A stretch of 36,008 nucleotides of DNA. It comes from Kutzneria sp. Its GTDB lineage: Bacteria; Actinomycetota; Actinomycetes; Mycobacteriales; Pseudonocardiaceae. Numbering within the stretch: position 1 is the first letter of the stretch; every line of letters begins with the position of its first letter. Below are positions 1 through 7,512 of this stretch, piece after piece. Location: the NCBI GenBank assembly GCA_019239965.1, contig JAFAZC010000200.1:1-36008 (forward strand), read 5' to 3'. A model generated the notes under the pieces. The model saw only the letters and a list, made by a program, of their open reading frames with translations. It was not told the DNA's origin and did not search any database. The position numbers and the translations under genes were made by a program.

Positions 1-309
1 ATTTGTCAAGGCGGAGCACGCACCTGATAGGGAGGTGGCGATCCGGCCGTCCGTCAGACGGATGCAACCGCTAGCCAGCACTGTGGCTCGGTGCACCTCA
101 CCGAGCTGGGGACGACGCCAGATGAGTTCGTCGCCCGGCTTGAGCTCACCTGCTCTCAGCAGCGGCATGAGTTTCCCTGGTTTGTTCGACTCCTGTTGAG
201 CGTCTAGCCCGAGGATTCGACGCAGGACTGAGTCGACGGTGTCTACTAGCGGTACTGCCTGACGTTGGATCGCCTCGAAGACCTCGTCCGAGATCGGGAC
301 CGACGGCAT
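1..309 (-). CDS. RAMA-domain protein, C-terminus cut by window edge
   Basis: Seen: an open frame of 103 codons runs from an ATG at 309 off the left edge. A strong ribosome binding site (GGGGAGGTGA) lies just upstream on the minus strand. Residues 1-35 resemble the short N-terminal segment (SDEVF..I...A.P..DT..SVLRRILGL) found in front of such domains, similar to ribbon-helix-helix or SeqA-like N-termini. Residues about 47-103 (LLRAGELKPGDELIWRR, then RATVLASGCIRLTDGR) fit the RAMA fold, a small domain known beside restriction enzymes and adenine methylases. Inferred: a modification- or defence-related DNA-binding accessory protein carried on the integrated element. It is divergent from the toxin-antitoxin pair. 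The missing C-terminus means a fused enzymatic domain cannot be excluded. Confidence 0.7.
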   Translation of the reverse strand, partial: MPSVPISDEVFEAIQRQAVPLVDTVDSVLRRILGLDAQQESNKPGKLMPLLRAGELKPGDELIWRRPQLGEVHRATVLASGCIRLTDGRIATSLSGACSALTN

Positions 310-422
310 CTTCACCTCCCCTTACATACTTACGCAATCTAAGGGAGTAAGGTAGCCGCGATGCGGGGCGCGGGCAAGCCATCCACCAAGGTGTGTATTC
401 GGTGGATTATTAGAAGTTTTGT

Positions 423-434
423 TAAACTGGCTTC
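423..434 (+). promoter_or_regulatory. Leaderless -10 element of the antitoxin gene
   Basis: TAAACT (423-428) sits exactly six bases before the ATG at 435, and there is no Shine-Dalgarno sequence. This arrangement makes the start codon the likely first base of the transcript. No convincing -35 box is seen. The surrounding DNA (390-434) is AT-rich compared with its neighbours. Confidence 0.5.
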
Positions 435-713
435 ATGGCAGACGAGCAGGGCCCCGGCGAAGGCGCTACGACCGTCGTCTCGGTGTCCATGCACAGCGGC
501 ACGATCGGCGCTGTCCGTGGTCGAGTCGGTCCTCGCGGCGTCTCCGCCTACATCGAGGCGGCAGTTCAACGGCAGATCGAACGTGACAATCTTGACGAGC
601 TCATAGCGGCGGCTGAGGCTGAGCATGGATCGATCACTGCTGAGGAGATCGAAGCCAAGCGTCAGCAGCTCGCGAAGTTGCGTGACGAACACCGGGGCGC
701 TGGTGCTGCATGA
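435..713 (+). CDS. Antitoxin of a type II toxin-antitoxin pair (VapB/CopG-like)
   Basis: A 92-residue acidic protein directly upstream of a PIN-domain toxin, with which it overlaps by four bases (ATGA at 710-713). Residues about 35-56 (GVSAYIEAAVQRQIERDNLD) resemble the helical part of a CopG/ribbon-helix-helix dimer. The Glu-rich C-terminal helix (about 57-85) is the sort of segment that wraps the toxin. Expected role: DNA-binding autorepressor that neutralises the downstream ribonuclease. The start is chosen because of the overlap architecture and the TAAACT element six bases upstream. The exact antitoxin family is uncertain; the role rests mainly on position and size. Confidence 0.75.
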   Translation: MADEQGPGEGATTVVSVSMHSGTIGAVRGRVGPRGVSAYIEAAVQRQIERDNLDELIAAAEAEHGSITAEEIEAKRQQLAKLRDEHRGAGAA

Positions 714-1096
714 CCCTTGTGCTGGACAGTGAGGGCCTTGCCAAGGCGGTGCTTCGCGACCGTGAGCTGACAGCCTGGTTGGCCGCCGCGCGTGCTGCGG
801 ACGAACGGGTGATCACCAGCGCCGCGACCCTTGTCGAAATCATCCATCCCCGGATCAACAGAGCCTCGTTTGACTGGGTGATCTCCCGCCTGTCCGTCGA
901 GCCGGTCACCGCCGAGGTAGCCAGGCGGGCGGGTGCCCTCCTGGAGCGCGTTGGCCGCCATGGCCACAAGTACGCCATTGACGCGATGCTGGCCGCGACG
1001 GCACTTGTTGCTCACGGTCCTACGACCATCCTTACCTCCGACCCTGAAGACATCGCAATGCTGTGCGGTCACCTGGTGACGGTTGTGAAGGTGTGA
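710..1096 (+). CDS. PIN-domain ribonuclease toxin (VapC-like)
   Basis: A 128-residue PIN-domain protein. The acidic residues expected to bind magnesium are visible: Asp6 (LVLDSEG), Glu43 (TLVEI), Asp91 (YAIDAM) and Asp111 (TSDPED). Length and residue spacing match VapC toxins, which cleave tRNA or rRNA. It is translationally coupled to the antitoxin through the ATGA overlap. The pair lies within 150 bp of a tRNA-derived attachment site, so it probably helps maintain the element. All four acidic positions are intact, so the toxin is predicted to be active. Its RNA target cannot be read from sequence. Confidence 0.85.
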   Translation: MTLVLDSEGLAKAVLRDRELTAWLAAARAADERVITSAATLVEIIHPRINRASFDWVISRLSVEPVTAEVARRAGALLERVGRHGHKYAIDAMLAATALVAHGPTTILTSDPEDIAMLCGHLVTVVKV

Positions 1097-1144
1097 GGGT
1101 GTCTCACAGTATGATGGTGGAACCCGGTACACGAGTGTGATCGA

Positions 1145-1155
1145 GTGCAGTGCAC
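1145..1155. repeat. 11-bp palindrome near the element end
   Basis: GTGCAGTGCAC is a perfect inverted repeat around a central G, in the 141-bp gap between the toxin gene and the tRNA remnant. It lies inside a slightly larger imperfect repeat (GTGTG ... CACAC). Such short repeats near an attachment site can be recombinase or excisionase arm sites, but a chance occurrence is possible. No gene is seen in 1097-1237. Confidence 0.3.
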
Positions 1156-1237
1156 ACGCTTCGGCGACTTGCGCTCGCTACTACGGTGAGCCTCTCCAGC
1201 TAAGCGACAGGCGGGCACAGCGCTAAGCCTCGCACAG

Positions 1238-1293
1238 CTTGAAAGCGGAAGACCCGCGAGGGTCCGGGGGTTCAAATCCCTCCGCTTCCGCCA
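1238..1293 (+). other. Attachment-site remnant: 3' half of a tRNA-Ser gene
   Basis: The 56 bases match a tRNA-Ser from the anticodon loop to the encoded CCA. In order: loop CTTGAAA (anticodon TGA), 3' anticodon strand GCGGA, class II variable arm (GACCC/GGGTC stem), T arm with TTCAAAT, acceptor strand CGCTTCC, discriminator G, CCA. The 5' half is absent: there is no GGAAGCG acceptor strand, no D arm, and the bases before 1238 do not pair with the anticodon stem. A terminator hairpin follows. This is the structure left at the distal end of an element that integrated at the anticodon loop of tRNA-Ser. The intact tRNA should lie to the left, outside the window. Confidence 0.8.
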
Positions 1294-1300
1294 AGGACCA

Positions 1301-1344
1301 AGCGACTCACGTCGGTGGAGAGCACCGACATGAGTCGCTTTGTT
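1301..1344 (+). terminator. Intrinsic terminator of the original tRNA-Ser gene
   Basis: A long stem (AGCGACTCA, then GTCGGTG, pairing with CACCGAC and TGAGTCGCT around a 5-base loop) is followed by a short T-rich stretch (TTTGTTG). It lies eight bases after the tRNA remnant, as expected for the displaced tail of the native gene. Confidence 0.75.
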
Positions 1345-1467
1345 GTGTGCTGCTGGGCTCCACCGTGGAGAGCGGCCTCACAGCCGTGACAACCATCACC
1401 AGGTTCGGTACCGCGGTGTCGGTTTACGGTGAGTGAGACGCTGTTGCCGCACCGGGTGGGGGACGCA

Positions 1468-2220
1468 GTGAACTGGCTCCAGGTGCTCGCGATCACCGCG
1501 GCCGGGCTGTTCGCCGGAGGGATCAACGCGGTCGTCGGGTCGGGCACGCTGGTGACTTTTCCGGCGCTGCTCGCAGTTGGATATCCGCCGGTGACCGCGA
1601 ACGTGTCCAACTCACTCGGCCTTGTTCCGGGATCACTCACCGGTGCTATCGGCTATCGCGACGAGCTCGTCGGCCAGCGGAGCATGCTGGTGAGGCTCAC
1701 GGTCATGTCCTCGCTTGGCGCCCTTGTCGGCGCGGCACTGCTGCTGACTCTTCCGCCGGAAGCGTTCAAGGCCGTCGTGCCGGTGCTCGTCGCCGTGGCA
1801 CTCGTGCTCGTCGTCATCCAGCCGTTCGTTGCCAAGGAGGTGGCCGCACGGGCTCAACGGATGTCCCGGCACGGCGGACGCGCCCTGTGCCTCGCGGTTT
1901 TCTGCACGGGTGTGTACGGCGGCTACTTCGGCGCGGCACAGGGAGTGCTTGCGCTCGGTCTGATGGGTGTCCTGCTCAATGAACGGCTACAGCGGCTCAA
2001 CGCGATCAAGAACGTGCTCACCATGGCCGCCAACCTCGTCGCCGGCGTGGTTTTCATCTTCGTCGCGCACGTCGCCTGGCTCGCTGTGCTGTTGCTCGCC
2101 GCCGGCTCGACCGTCGGCGGCATGCTCGGCGCCAGGTTCGGCAGGCGACTGCACCCCGCCGTCCTGCGTGGCGTGATCGTCGTGGTCGGAGTCACCGCGA
2201 TCGTCAAGTTGCTGTCGTGA
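1468..2220 (+). CDS. TauE/SafE family sulfite/organosulfonate exporter-like membrane protein
   Basis: About 250 residues and strongly hydrophobic, with the repeated helix pattern of TauE/SafE permeases. The N-terminal signature is seen: a Gly-rich first helix (AGLFAGGINAVVGSGTLVTF), then FPALLAVGYPP and NVSNSLGLVPGSLTGAIGYR. The second half repeats the pattern (GVYGGYFGAAQGVL). Known members move sulfite, sulfoacetate or similar anions, but most are uncharacterised. The GTG at 1468 is preferred because GGTGGGGGA lies just upstream and the family N-terminus begins there. An in-frame GTG at 1429 would add 13 residues and lacks a ribosome binding site. It is a single gene, convergent with scoB, with only about 20 bp between them. 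The substrate is unknown. Confidence 0.85.
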   Translation: MNWLQVLAITAAGLFAGGINAVVGSGTLVTFPALLAVGYPPVTANVSNSLGLVPGSLTGAIGYRDELVGQRSMLVRLTVMSSLGALVGAALLLTLPPEAFKAVVPVLVAVALVLVVIQPFVAKEVAARAQRMSRHGGRALCLAVFCTGVYGGYFGAAQGVLALGLMGVLLNERLQRLNAIKNVLTMAANLVAGVVFIFVAHVAWLAVLLLAAGSTVGGMLGARFGRRLHPAVLRGVIVVVGVTAIVKLLS

Positions 2221-2241
2221 TCCTGGGGACCCACCCCGAAC

Positions 2242-2886
2242 TCAACCGGTCGTTGCCGGCACCAGGATTTCCGGCTCGGTTGCCGCACGCACCTCATCGA
2301 CCGTGACACCGGGAGCCAGTTCGACCAGCACAAGGCCTTCCGGAGTCACGTCAAGCACGGCGAGATCGGTGATGATCCGCTGTACCACGGCACGACCGGT
2401 GTACGGCAGGGAGCACTCTCGGAGGATCTTGGGGGAGCCGTCCTTTGCGACGTGCTCCATGACGACGATCACCCGGCGCGCGCCGTGGACCAGATCCATC
2501 GCTCCGCCCATGCCCTTGATGAGCTTTCCCGGAATCGCCCAGTTGGCAAGATCCCCGGTCTCGGAAACCTGCATCGCACCCAGGATCGCGATGTCTATGT
2601 GGCGGCCGCGAATCATTCCGAAGGACAGCGCGGAGTCGAAGAAGGACGCTCCGGAAAGAACGGTCACAGTCTCCTTTCCGGCGTTGATGAGGTCCGGATC
2701 GACCTGATCTTCCGTCGGATAAGGGCCGGTGCCGAGAATACCGTTCTCACTGTGCAGTACAACCGTCACGCCTTGGGGTAGATAATTGGGAACCAGCGTC
2801 GGCAGCCCGATTCCGAGGTTGACATACTGCCCATCGGAAAGCTCACTGGCCGCCCGGGCCGCGATCTCGTGCCTGCTCCAAGTCAT
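2242..2886 (-). CDS. scoB: 3-oxoacid CoA-transferase, subunit B
   Basis: A 214-residue beta subunit of a class I CoA-transferase. The catalytic glutamate motif SENG(I)LG is at about residues 46-52. It follows the signature [13 protein letters not shown], and [18 protein letters not shown] is also conserved. With the A subunit it moves CoA from succinyl-CoA to a 3-oxoacid such as acetoacetate, in ketone-body or short-chain acid use. Its ATG overlaps the stop of scoA by one base (TAATG), so the two are translationally coupled. Paralogues act on beta-ketoadipate, but no aromatic catabolism genes lie nearby, so the SCOT assignment is preferred. Confidence 0.9.
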   Translation of the reverse strand: MTWSRHEIAARAASELSDGQYVNLGIGLPTLVPNYLPQGVTVVLHSENGILGTGPYPTEDQVDPDLINAGKETVTVLSGASFFDSALSFGMIRGRHIDIAILGAMQVSETGDLANWAIPGKLIKGMGGAMDLVHGARRVIVVMEHVAKDGSPKILRECSLPYTGRAVVQRIITDLAVLDVTPEGLVLVELAPGVTVDEVRAATEPEILVPATTG

Positions 2887-3650
2887 TACTTGGCCTCCCC
2901 ACTCGTCTCGCGCACGGTACGGCGCTCAATCCGCTTCTCGTCACCGATCACCTGAACGACACGTTGGACGAAGATCCCGGGCAGGTGCACGTGTTCTGGA
3001 TCCAACTCACCCGGTTCGACCAGCTCCTCGACCTCCGCGACCGTGATCCGTCCCGCCATCGCGCAGAGCGGATTGAAATTCATCGCGGACTTGGCGAACA
3101 CGAGGTTCCCATGCCGGTCTCCCCTTGCGGCCCGGACCAAGGCGAAATCGGTGACTATGGCCTCCTCGAGCACATACTCCCGACCGTCGAACATCCTCAC
3201 TTCTTTGGCCGGCGAGGCGACTGCCACCCCGCCCGAAGAGTCGTAACGCCACGGCAGGCCACCATCGGCGATCATCGTGCCGCCCCCCGCCGGTGTGAAG
3301 AACGCGGGAATACCGCATCCTCCCGCACGCAGGCGCTCGGCGAGTGTGCCCTGGGGGACCAACTCGACCTCGAGCTCACCGGACAGGTACTGCCGGGCGA
3401 ACTCCTTGTTCTCACCGACGTAGGAACTGGTCATCCGGTCGATTCTGCGATCGGCGAGCAGGACCCCGAGGCCCCATTCATCGACACCACAATTGTTGGA
3501 GACCACCCGCAGCGCGCCGACTCCCGACGCATGCACGGCGCGAATGAGATCACTGGGAATGCCGCACAGCCCGAACCCGCCGACCGCGATGCTCGCGCCC
3601 GCAGGCAGATCGCTGACCGCGTCAGCGGCGGAGGGCTGAACCTTGTCCAT
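2886..3650 (-). CDS. scoA: 3-oxoacid CoA-transferase, subunit A
   Basis: A 254-residue alpha subunit. The N-terminal glycine-rich motif [12 protein letters not shown] (about residues 20-32) is the CoA-binding signature. [22 protein letters not shown] and the [11 protein letters not shown](C)GIPAFFTP block are typical of succinyl-CoA:3-ketoacid transferases. Length is normal. It is first in a two-gene unit with scoB. The 276-bp gap between its start and tRNA-Ser(GCT) contains no other gene that I can support. GAGGACCAGGA before the ATG gives a modest ribosome binding site. Confidence 0.9.
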   Translation of the reverse strand: MDKVQPSAADAVSDLPAGASIAVGGFGLCGIPSDLIRAVHASGVGALRVVSNNCGVDEWGLGVLLADRRIDRMTSSYVGENKEFARQYLSGELEVELVPQGTLAERLRAGGCGIPAFFTPAGGGTMIADGGLPWRYDSSGGVAVASPAKEVRMFDGREYVLEEAIVTDFALVRAARGDRHGNLVFAKSAMNFNPLCAMAGRITVAEVEELVEPGELDPEHVHLPGIFVQRVVQVIGDEKRIERRTVRETSGEAK

Positions 3651-3874
3651 TCCTGGTCCTCGTTTCTCCTCGGGCCGTGCCCATGGCCGGTGTCAGCCGA
3701 TCCGGCGGAAGATCGGGCGATGCCAAGCTAACGAAGCCGCGCAGGCTCGTCCACCGTCGTCGGTGGTCCGCGGACCCATCGCCGAACCGGGATGCGGCGT
3801 CGTGTGGACGCCGCGGGGGGTGTGACCAGCGGCGGTGCCCGAACTGGCAGGTAGAAGGCTCGCTGGGGGGCTGT

Positions 3875-3903
3875 TTGGTGCCCATAGATCGAGTGTGTAG
3901 GCT
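3875..3903 (+). promoter_or_regulatory. Promoter of the tRNA-Ser(GCT)/tRNA-Arg unit
   Basis: TTGGTG (3875-3880) and TAGGCT (3898-3903) are separated by 17 bases and lie 23 bases before the mature tRNA-Ser. This is the best sigma-70-type promoter in the window and has the expected strength for a stable RNA. Confidence 0.65.
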
Positions 3904-3926
3904 TGCCCCGGTAGCCGACGGCTCCA

Positions 3927-4016
3927 GGAGGCTTCGCCTAGTCTGGTCTATGGCGCCGCACTGCTAATGCGGTTTGGGTTTACCGCCCATCCCGGGTTCA
4001 AATCCCGGAGCCTCCG
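3927..4016 (+). tRNA. tRNA-Ser (anticodon GCT)
   Basis: Acceptor strands GGAGGCT and AGCCTCC pair, with discriminator G. The anticodon stem is CCGCA/TGCGG with loop CTGCTAA, giving anticodon GCT at 3963-3965. A long class II variable arm follows, and the T loop is TTCAAAT. CCA is not encoded (CAA follows). It reads AGC/AGU codons. Confidence 0.95.
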
Positions 4017-4056
4017 CAACATCTGGCCGCGGTCGGATGGTGACATAAGTGAACAT

Positions 4057-4132
4057 GCGCCCGTAGCTCAACGGATAGAGCATCTGACTACGGATCAGAA
4101 GGTTAGGGGTTCGAATCCCTTCGGGCGCGCCA
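4057..4132 (+). tRNA. tRNA-Arg (anticodon ACG)
   Basis: Acceptor GCGCCCG/CGGGCGC, anticodon stem TCTGA/TCAGA and loop CTACGGA, giving anticodon ACG at 4090-4092. CCA is encoded. It lies 40 bp after tRNA-Ser(GCT) with no terminator between, so the two are probably co-transcribed. A34 of this tRNA is the usual bacterial substrate of TadA, encoded at 10407-10865. Confidence 0.95.
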
Positions 4133-4140
4133 TACACCAC

Positions 4141-4170
4141 AGAACCGCCTGGTCCCAGGCGGTTCTTCTT
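4141..4170 (+). terminator. Intrinsic terminator after tRNA-Arg
   Basis: AGAACCGCCTGG and CCAGGCGGTTCT form a near-perfect hairpin followed by TCTT. It closes the two-tRNA transcript. Confidence 0.8.
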
Positions 4171-4271
4171 GGCCGCACACCCGGCACGCAATCCCGTCGG
4201 GGTGGTATTCGGTCCCGACAGGCCGGCCCGCCGGCGTCAGCGGGATAGTCTGCGGTCGGGAAGGACAGCAG

Positions 4272-5750
4272 ATGACTGTTGTGCTGGACGGAACATCTTT
4301 GACCTGCAACGATGTGGTCTCGGTCGCCGTGAGACGGGAGCCGGTCGGCATCGCCCGAGCAGCTCGGGAACGCGTGCGGCACGCCGCGGACCTGGCACGG
4401 AACATCAGCGGCCAACGTCAGGTGTACGGCCGCACGACGGCGGTCGGCGCCAACCGCGACACCAGTATCGGTCCACCGGACGTGGCGGCGTTCGGCCGGC
4501 GACTGCTGCGCAGCCACGCGGGCGGGACCGGGCCGCTCGTCACCGAGGCGGAGGCAAGGGCGATGATGGTCGTCCGGGCCAACCAGATCCTCGCCGGCTA
4601 CTCCGGGGTCTCCGAGTCCGTCGTGGACACGCTGGCACTGGCGCTCAACGCCGGCTGCTACCCGCAGGTGCACTCGATTGGCGCCATCGGCACCGGCGAC
4701 CTCACCGCGCTCGCCGAGCTGGCACTGACCGTGCTCGGAGAGTTGCCGTGGTCGGGACCGCACCCGCTGCCTCCTAGCGAACTGGCCAGCTCCGAAGCGC
4801 TGGCTTTTCTCAGCAGCAACGCCCTCACGATCGGCCAGTCGGCGCTCGCTCAGGCCAGGACCTCGGCGCTGCTCGCACACACATGCACGACGATGGCGCT
4901 GTCATTGCTCGCGGTCGACGGCTCGACGGAACCGTTTGCCGAGGTTGTGCACGCCGCTCGCCCGCATCGTGGCGGTCAGCAGGTGGCGCGTCGGCTGCGA
5001 ACCCTGCTTGGAGAAACCACGCACGCGCCCGCCCGGGTGCAGGATCCGTTCGGACTCCGCTGTTTCCCCCAGGTACACGGTGAGGCGATGAACGCCGCAG
5101 CCGCGCTCGAGGAGATCGTGCGGATCGAGCTGAACGCGGGAGCGGAGAATCCACTCGTGTCGGTGGCGGACGACGATGTGTTTCACCACGGCGGTTTCCA
5201 CAGCATCACGCTCAGCCTGGCGCTCGACAGCGTTCGACTGGCCATTCTGCAGGCCGCACAGCTGTCCGCCGGCCGGCTGGCGATGCTGTGCGAGCCTGGC
5301 TACACCGGACTGCGGCCTTTCGCGGCCGACGAGACGACCGGGAGCTCCGGCCTGATGGTGATCGAGTACACCGCCGCGGCCTCGTTGGCCGGTCTACGCG
5401 CGCTGGCGATGCCGGCAGTACTCGGCCATGCGACCCTCTCACGAGGCGTCGAGGAGCATGCCAGCTTCTCGGCGCAGTCCGTTCGAATGAGCGGCGACAC
5501 CATTCCGCACTACGTCGTCGTGCTGGCCTGCGAACTGATCGCCGCGGTCAGGGTGCTGCGGATGCGGGGCATGCGGCCGACGAACAGTGCGGAGCTGACA
5601 GCCGCATTCGACAACGCCGCATGCATGCTCTCGGCGGAAACCGTGGATCGTCCGCTTACAGTCGACCTGATCACGGCGACCGCTCTGCTGACTGGTGAGC
5701 ACGTCGACGGTCCTGACCCGCTCGGGCGTTTCGCCGACGCTGCCAAGTGA
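4272..5750 (+). CDS. Divergent MIO-type aromatic amino acid lyase/aminomutase family protein
   Basis: 492 residues that align along the histidine/phenylalanine ammonia-lyase fold: Tyr52 (VYGRTTAVGAN), Asn183 (SSNALTIG), QDP.GLRCFPQVHG at 257-270, GGFHS at 307-311 and EEHASF at 394-399. Two catalytic sites differ. The Ala-Ser-Gly triad that cyclises into the MIO cofactor reads Gly140-Thr141-Gly142 (AIGTGDL). The catalytic tyrosine of the QDxYS motif (Tyr280 in Pseudomonas HutH) is Phe260. The rest of the pocket is conserved. No hutU, hutI or hutG lies nearby, so histidine catabolism is unlikely. It could be a lyase or aminomutase of altered chemistry, or a non-catalytic relative. The start has AAGGA seven bases upstream, with a possible -10 TAGTCT at 4246-4251. 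It is convergent with coaA. Confidence 0.8.
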   Translation: MTVVLDGTSLTCNDVVSVAVRREPVGIARAARERVRHAADLARNISGQRQVYGRTTAVGANRDTSIGPPDVAAFGRRLLRSHAGGTGPLVTEAEARAMMVVRANQILAGYSGVSESVVDTLALALNAGCYPQVHSIGAIGTGDLTALAELALTVLGELPWSGPHPLPPSELASSEALAFLSSNALTIGQSALAQARTSALLAHTCTTMALSLLAVDGSTEPFAEVVHAARPHRGGQQVARRLRTLLGETTHAPARVQDPFGLRCFPQVHGEAMNAAAALEEIVRIELNAGAENPLVSVADDDVFHHGGFHSITLSLALDSVRLAILQAAQLSAGRLAMLCEPGYTGLRPFAADETTGSSGLMVIEYTAAASLAGLRALAMPAVLGHATLSRGVEEHASFSAQSVRMSGDTIPHYVVVLACELIAAVRVLRMRGMRPTNSAELTAAFDNAACMLSAETVDRPLTVDLITATALLTGEHVDGPDPLGRFADAAK

Positions 5751-5767
5751 CGTACCACCGCGTTCGG

Positions 5768-6694
5768 TCACAGCTTGCGCATCCTGACTCTGGTGATCGA
5801 GTGATCCGCGTCCTTGCGCAGTACGAGCGCGGCCCTTCCTCGCGTCGGACGAATATTGGTGATCAGGTTTGGTTCGTTGATCTCGTGCCAGATCTGCGCG
5901 GCGCGCTGTGTGGCCTCGTCGTCGGACAACGTCGCGTATCGGTGGAAGTAGGATGCTGGATCGGCGAACGCGGTGTCTCGCAGAGCGAGGAAGCGATCGA
6001 TGTACCACTGGCGGATGCGGTCGGCGTGCGCGTCGACATAGATGGAGAAGTCGAACAGGTCCGACACCGCCAGCCGGGAGCCCGGCTGCAGGACGTTGAG
6101 GCCCTCCACGATCAGGATGTCGGGCTGGCGGATCACCTGGCTGGCGCCAGGAACGATGTCGTAACTCAGGTGCGAGTAGACCGGGGCGGGCACCGCGGGT
6201 GCGCCGGCCTTGACGTCGGCGACGAAACGCACCAGCGCCCTGCGGTCGTAGCTTTCCGGGAATCCCTTCCTCGTCATCAGGCCCCTGCGTGTCAACTCCG
6301 CGTTGGGGTGGAGGAAGCCGTCCGTGGTGATCAAGTCGACTCGTGGATGGTCCCGCCACCGCGCCAGCAGTGCCCGCAGGATCCGTGCGGTCGTCGACTT
6401 GCCCACCGCGACGCTGCCGGCGATGCCGATGACGAACGGCACCTTCTCCGCGGTCTCGCCGAGGAACGTCGTTGTCGCCGCGTGCAGTCGTTGGCGGGCG
6501 GCCACCTGGAGGTTGATCAGCCTGGACAGCGGCAGGTAGATGTCGGCGACCTCGTCGAGCGACACCCGCTCGCCGAGGCCCCGCAGTCGCCGCAGTTCGT
6601 CCGAGGTCAGGCTGAGCGGGGTGGCGGCACGGAGCTCCCGCCACTGCTCACGGCCCAGTTCGACGTAAGGGCTCAGGTCGCGAGCTCGGGTCAC
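5768..6694 (-). CDS. coaA: Type I pantothenate kinase
   Basis: Phosphorylates pantothenate with ATP, the first step of coenzyme A synthesis. From the GTG at 6694 the protein has 308 residues, the normal length for the bacterial type I enzyme. The Walker A motif GSVAVGKS is at 93-100, and [19 protein letters not shown] and the C-terminal [19 protein letters not shown] block are present. The open frame extends upstream to 6868, but those residues are low-complexity and unlike the family, and the conserved N-terminus ([13 protein letters not shown]) begins just after this GTG. A GGAGTG sequence lies 14 bases upstream. Divergent from the gene at 6856. Confidence 0.92.
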   Translation of the reverse strand: MTRARDLSPYVELGREQWRELRAATPLSLTSDELRRLRGLGERVSLDEVADIYLPLSRLINLQVAARQRLHAATTTFLGETAEKVPFVIGIAGSVAVGKSTTARILRALLARWRDHPRVDLITTDGFLHPNAELTRRGLMTRKGFPESYDRRALVRFVADVKAGAPAVPAPVYSHLSYDIVPGASQVIRQPDILIVEGLNVLQPGSRLAVSDLFDFSIYVDAHADRIRQWYIDRFLALRDTAFADPASYFHRYATLSDDEATQRAAQIWHEINEPNLITNIRPTRGRAALVLRKDADHSITRVRMRKL

Positions 6695-6855
6695 CCGATC
6701 AGTGTGCTCACTCCGGGCGTGTTCGCCAGTCCACCCGGCACGTGACGTTGATGACGCAGGCCGAGGCGAACAAGCGCTCTCGGCGGTGTGCCCCGTCGAA
6801 CCGGTTAGGTACCCTCCGTTGTCAACCGTCGCGCGTGTCCTGGGGGAGGTGGACA

Positions 6856-7479
6856 GTGAACGTCCCAAGCACCACCGAGCGGGTCCTGTCCGACGGAACA
6901 GGTCGTCGACCCATGATGGTCACGTGGCGAGGAGAAGCCGGAAACCGCCTGGAATCGGCCCGTATCCTGCTTCAGGAGGCCAGAGTCAAGGCGTCCGGGC
7001 GCGTCGTGGCGGCCGACAGTGACGAGCATGGGGCCTACAACGCGTCGTTCGAACTGTCCGTCGGCGAGGACGGGGTGGTGAGCAGATTGCTTCTGCGCAG
7101 CACCACCGCCGAGCAGGAGCGGCAGGTGTCGATCAGCCGCACCGAGGACGGCGTGTGGCTCGTCGACCACGGTGGCGGTGCGAAGCGCAGTGAATTCGCC
7201 GGTGCTGTCGATGTGAACGTGGAGAGCACCGTGCTATTCAACGCCCTGCCCGTGCGCCGGCTCGGGCTGCACCGCAAGGCCGGTGAGCACGAGCTGCCCG
7301 TGGTGTGGGTCGCCCTGCCCGATCTTTCGGTGCGTCTTGTCCGGGAGTCCTACCGCACGGTTTCGATCAACGAGGGAAGCGCTGTCATCGGATTCACGCG
7401 TGACTCCGTGGAAACCGATCTGACCGTTGACGCCAGTGGTCTGGTTGTCGACTACCCGGGGCTGGCAACCCGGGTCTGA
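6856..7479 (+). CDS. Putative glycolipid-binding protein (DUF1089-like)
   Basis: A 207-residue soluble beta-rich protein. The start at the TRG-T-WRGE...ESARI segment, the central alternating strands and the pairs [17 protein letters not shown] and [16 protein letters not shown] resemble the putative glycolipid-binding family (DUF1089/PF06475), whose structures form a lipocalin-like barrel. No signal peptide is seen, so it should be cytoplasmic. The GTG at 6856 is chosen because GGGGGAGG lies six to seven bases upstream; longer frames starting at 6742 overlap the coaA promoter side. The function is inferred from the family only and no substrate is evident. It is convergent with tyrA. Confidence 0.7.
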   Translation: MNVPSTTERVLSDGTGRRPMMVTWRGEAGNRLESARILLQEARVKASGRVVAADSDEHGAYNASFELSVGEDGVVSRLLLRSTTAEQERQVSISRTEDGVWLVDHGGGAKRSEFAGAVDVNVESTVLFNALPVRRLGLHRKAGEHELPVVWVALPDLSVRLVRESYRTVSINEGSAVIGFTRDSVETDLTVDASGLVVDYPGLATRV

Positions 7480-7512
7480 GCGCGCGGCCGCCCGGCGACG
7501 CCCGGATCACGT

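Noticed and set aside
2964..3731. Long plus-strand frame antisense to scoA
   Set aside because: It is antisense to a well-recognised gene, has no motif and no ribosome binding site; typical of third-position GC bias.
4272..5750. Annotation as histidine ammonia-lyase hutH
   Set aside because: Triad and catalytic Tyr are changed, and no hutU, hutI or hutG genes are present.
5439..6644. 401-codon minus-strand frame over coaA and the 3' end of the MIO gene
   Set aside because: Overlaps coaA in another frame, low-complexity Arg/Pro-rich composition, no conserved motif.
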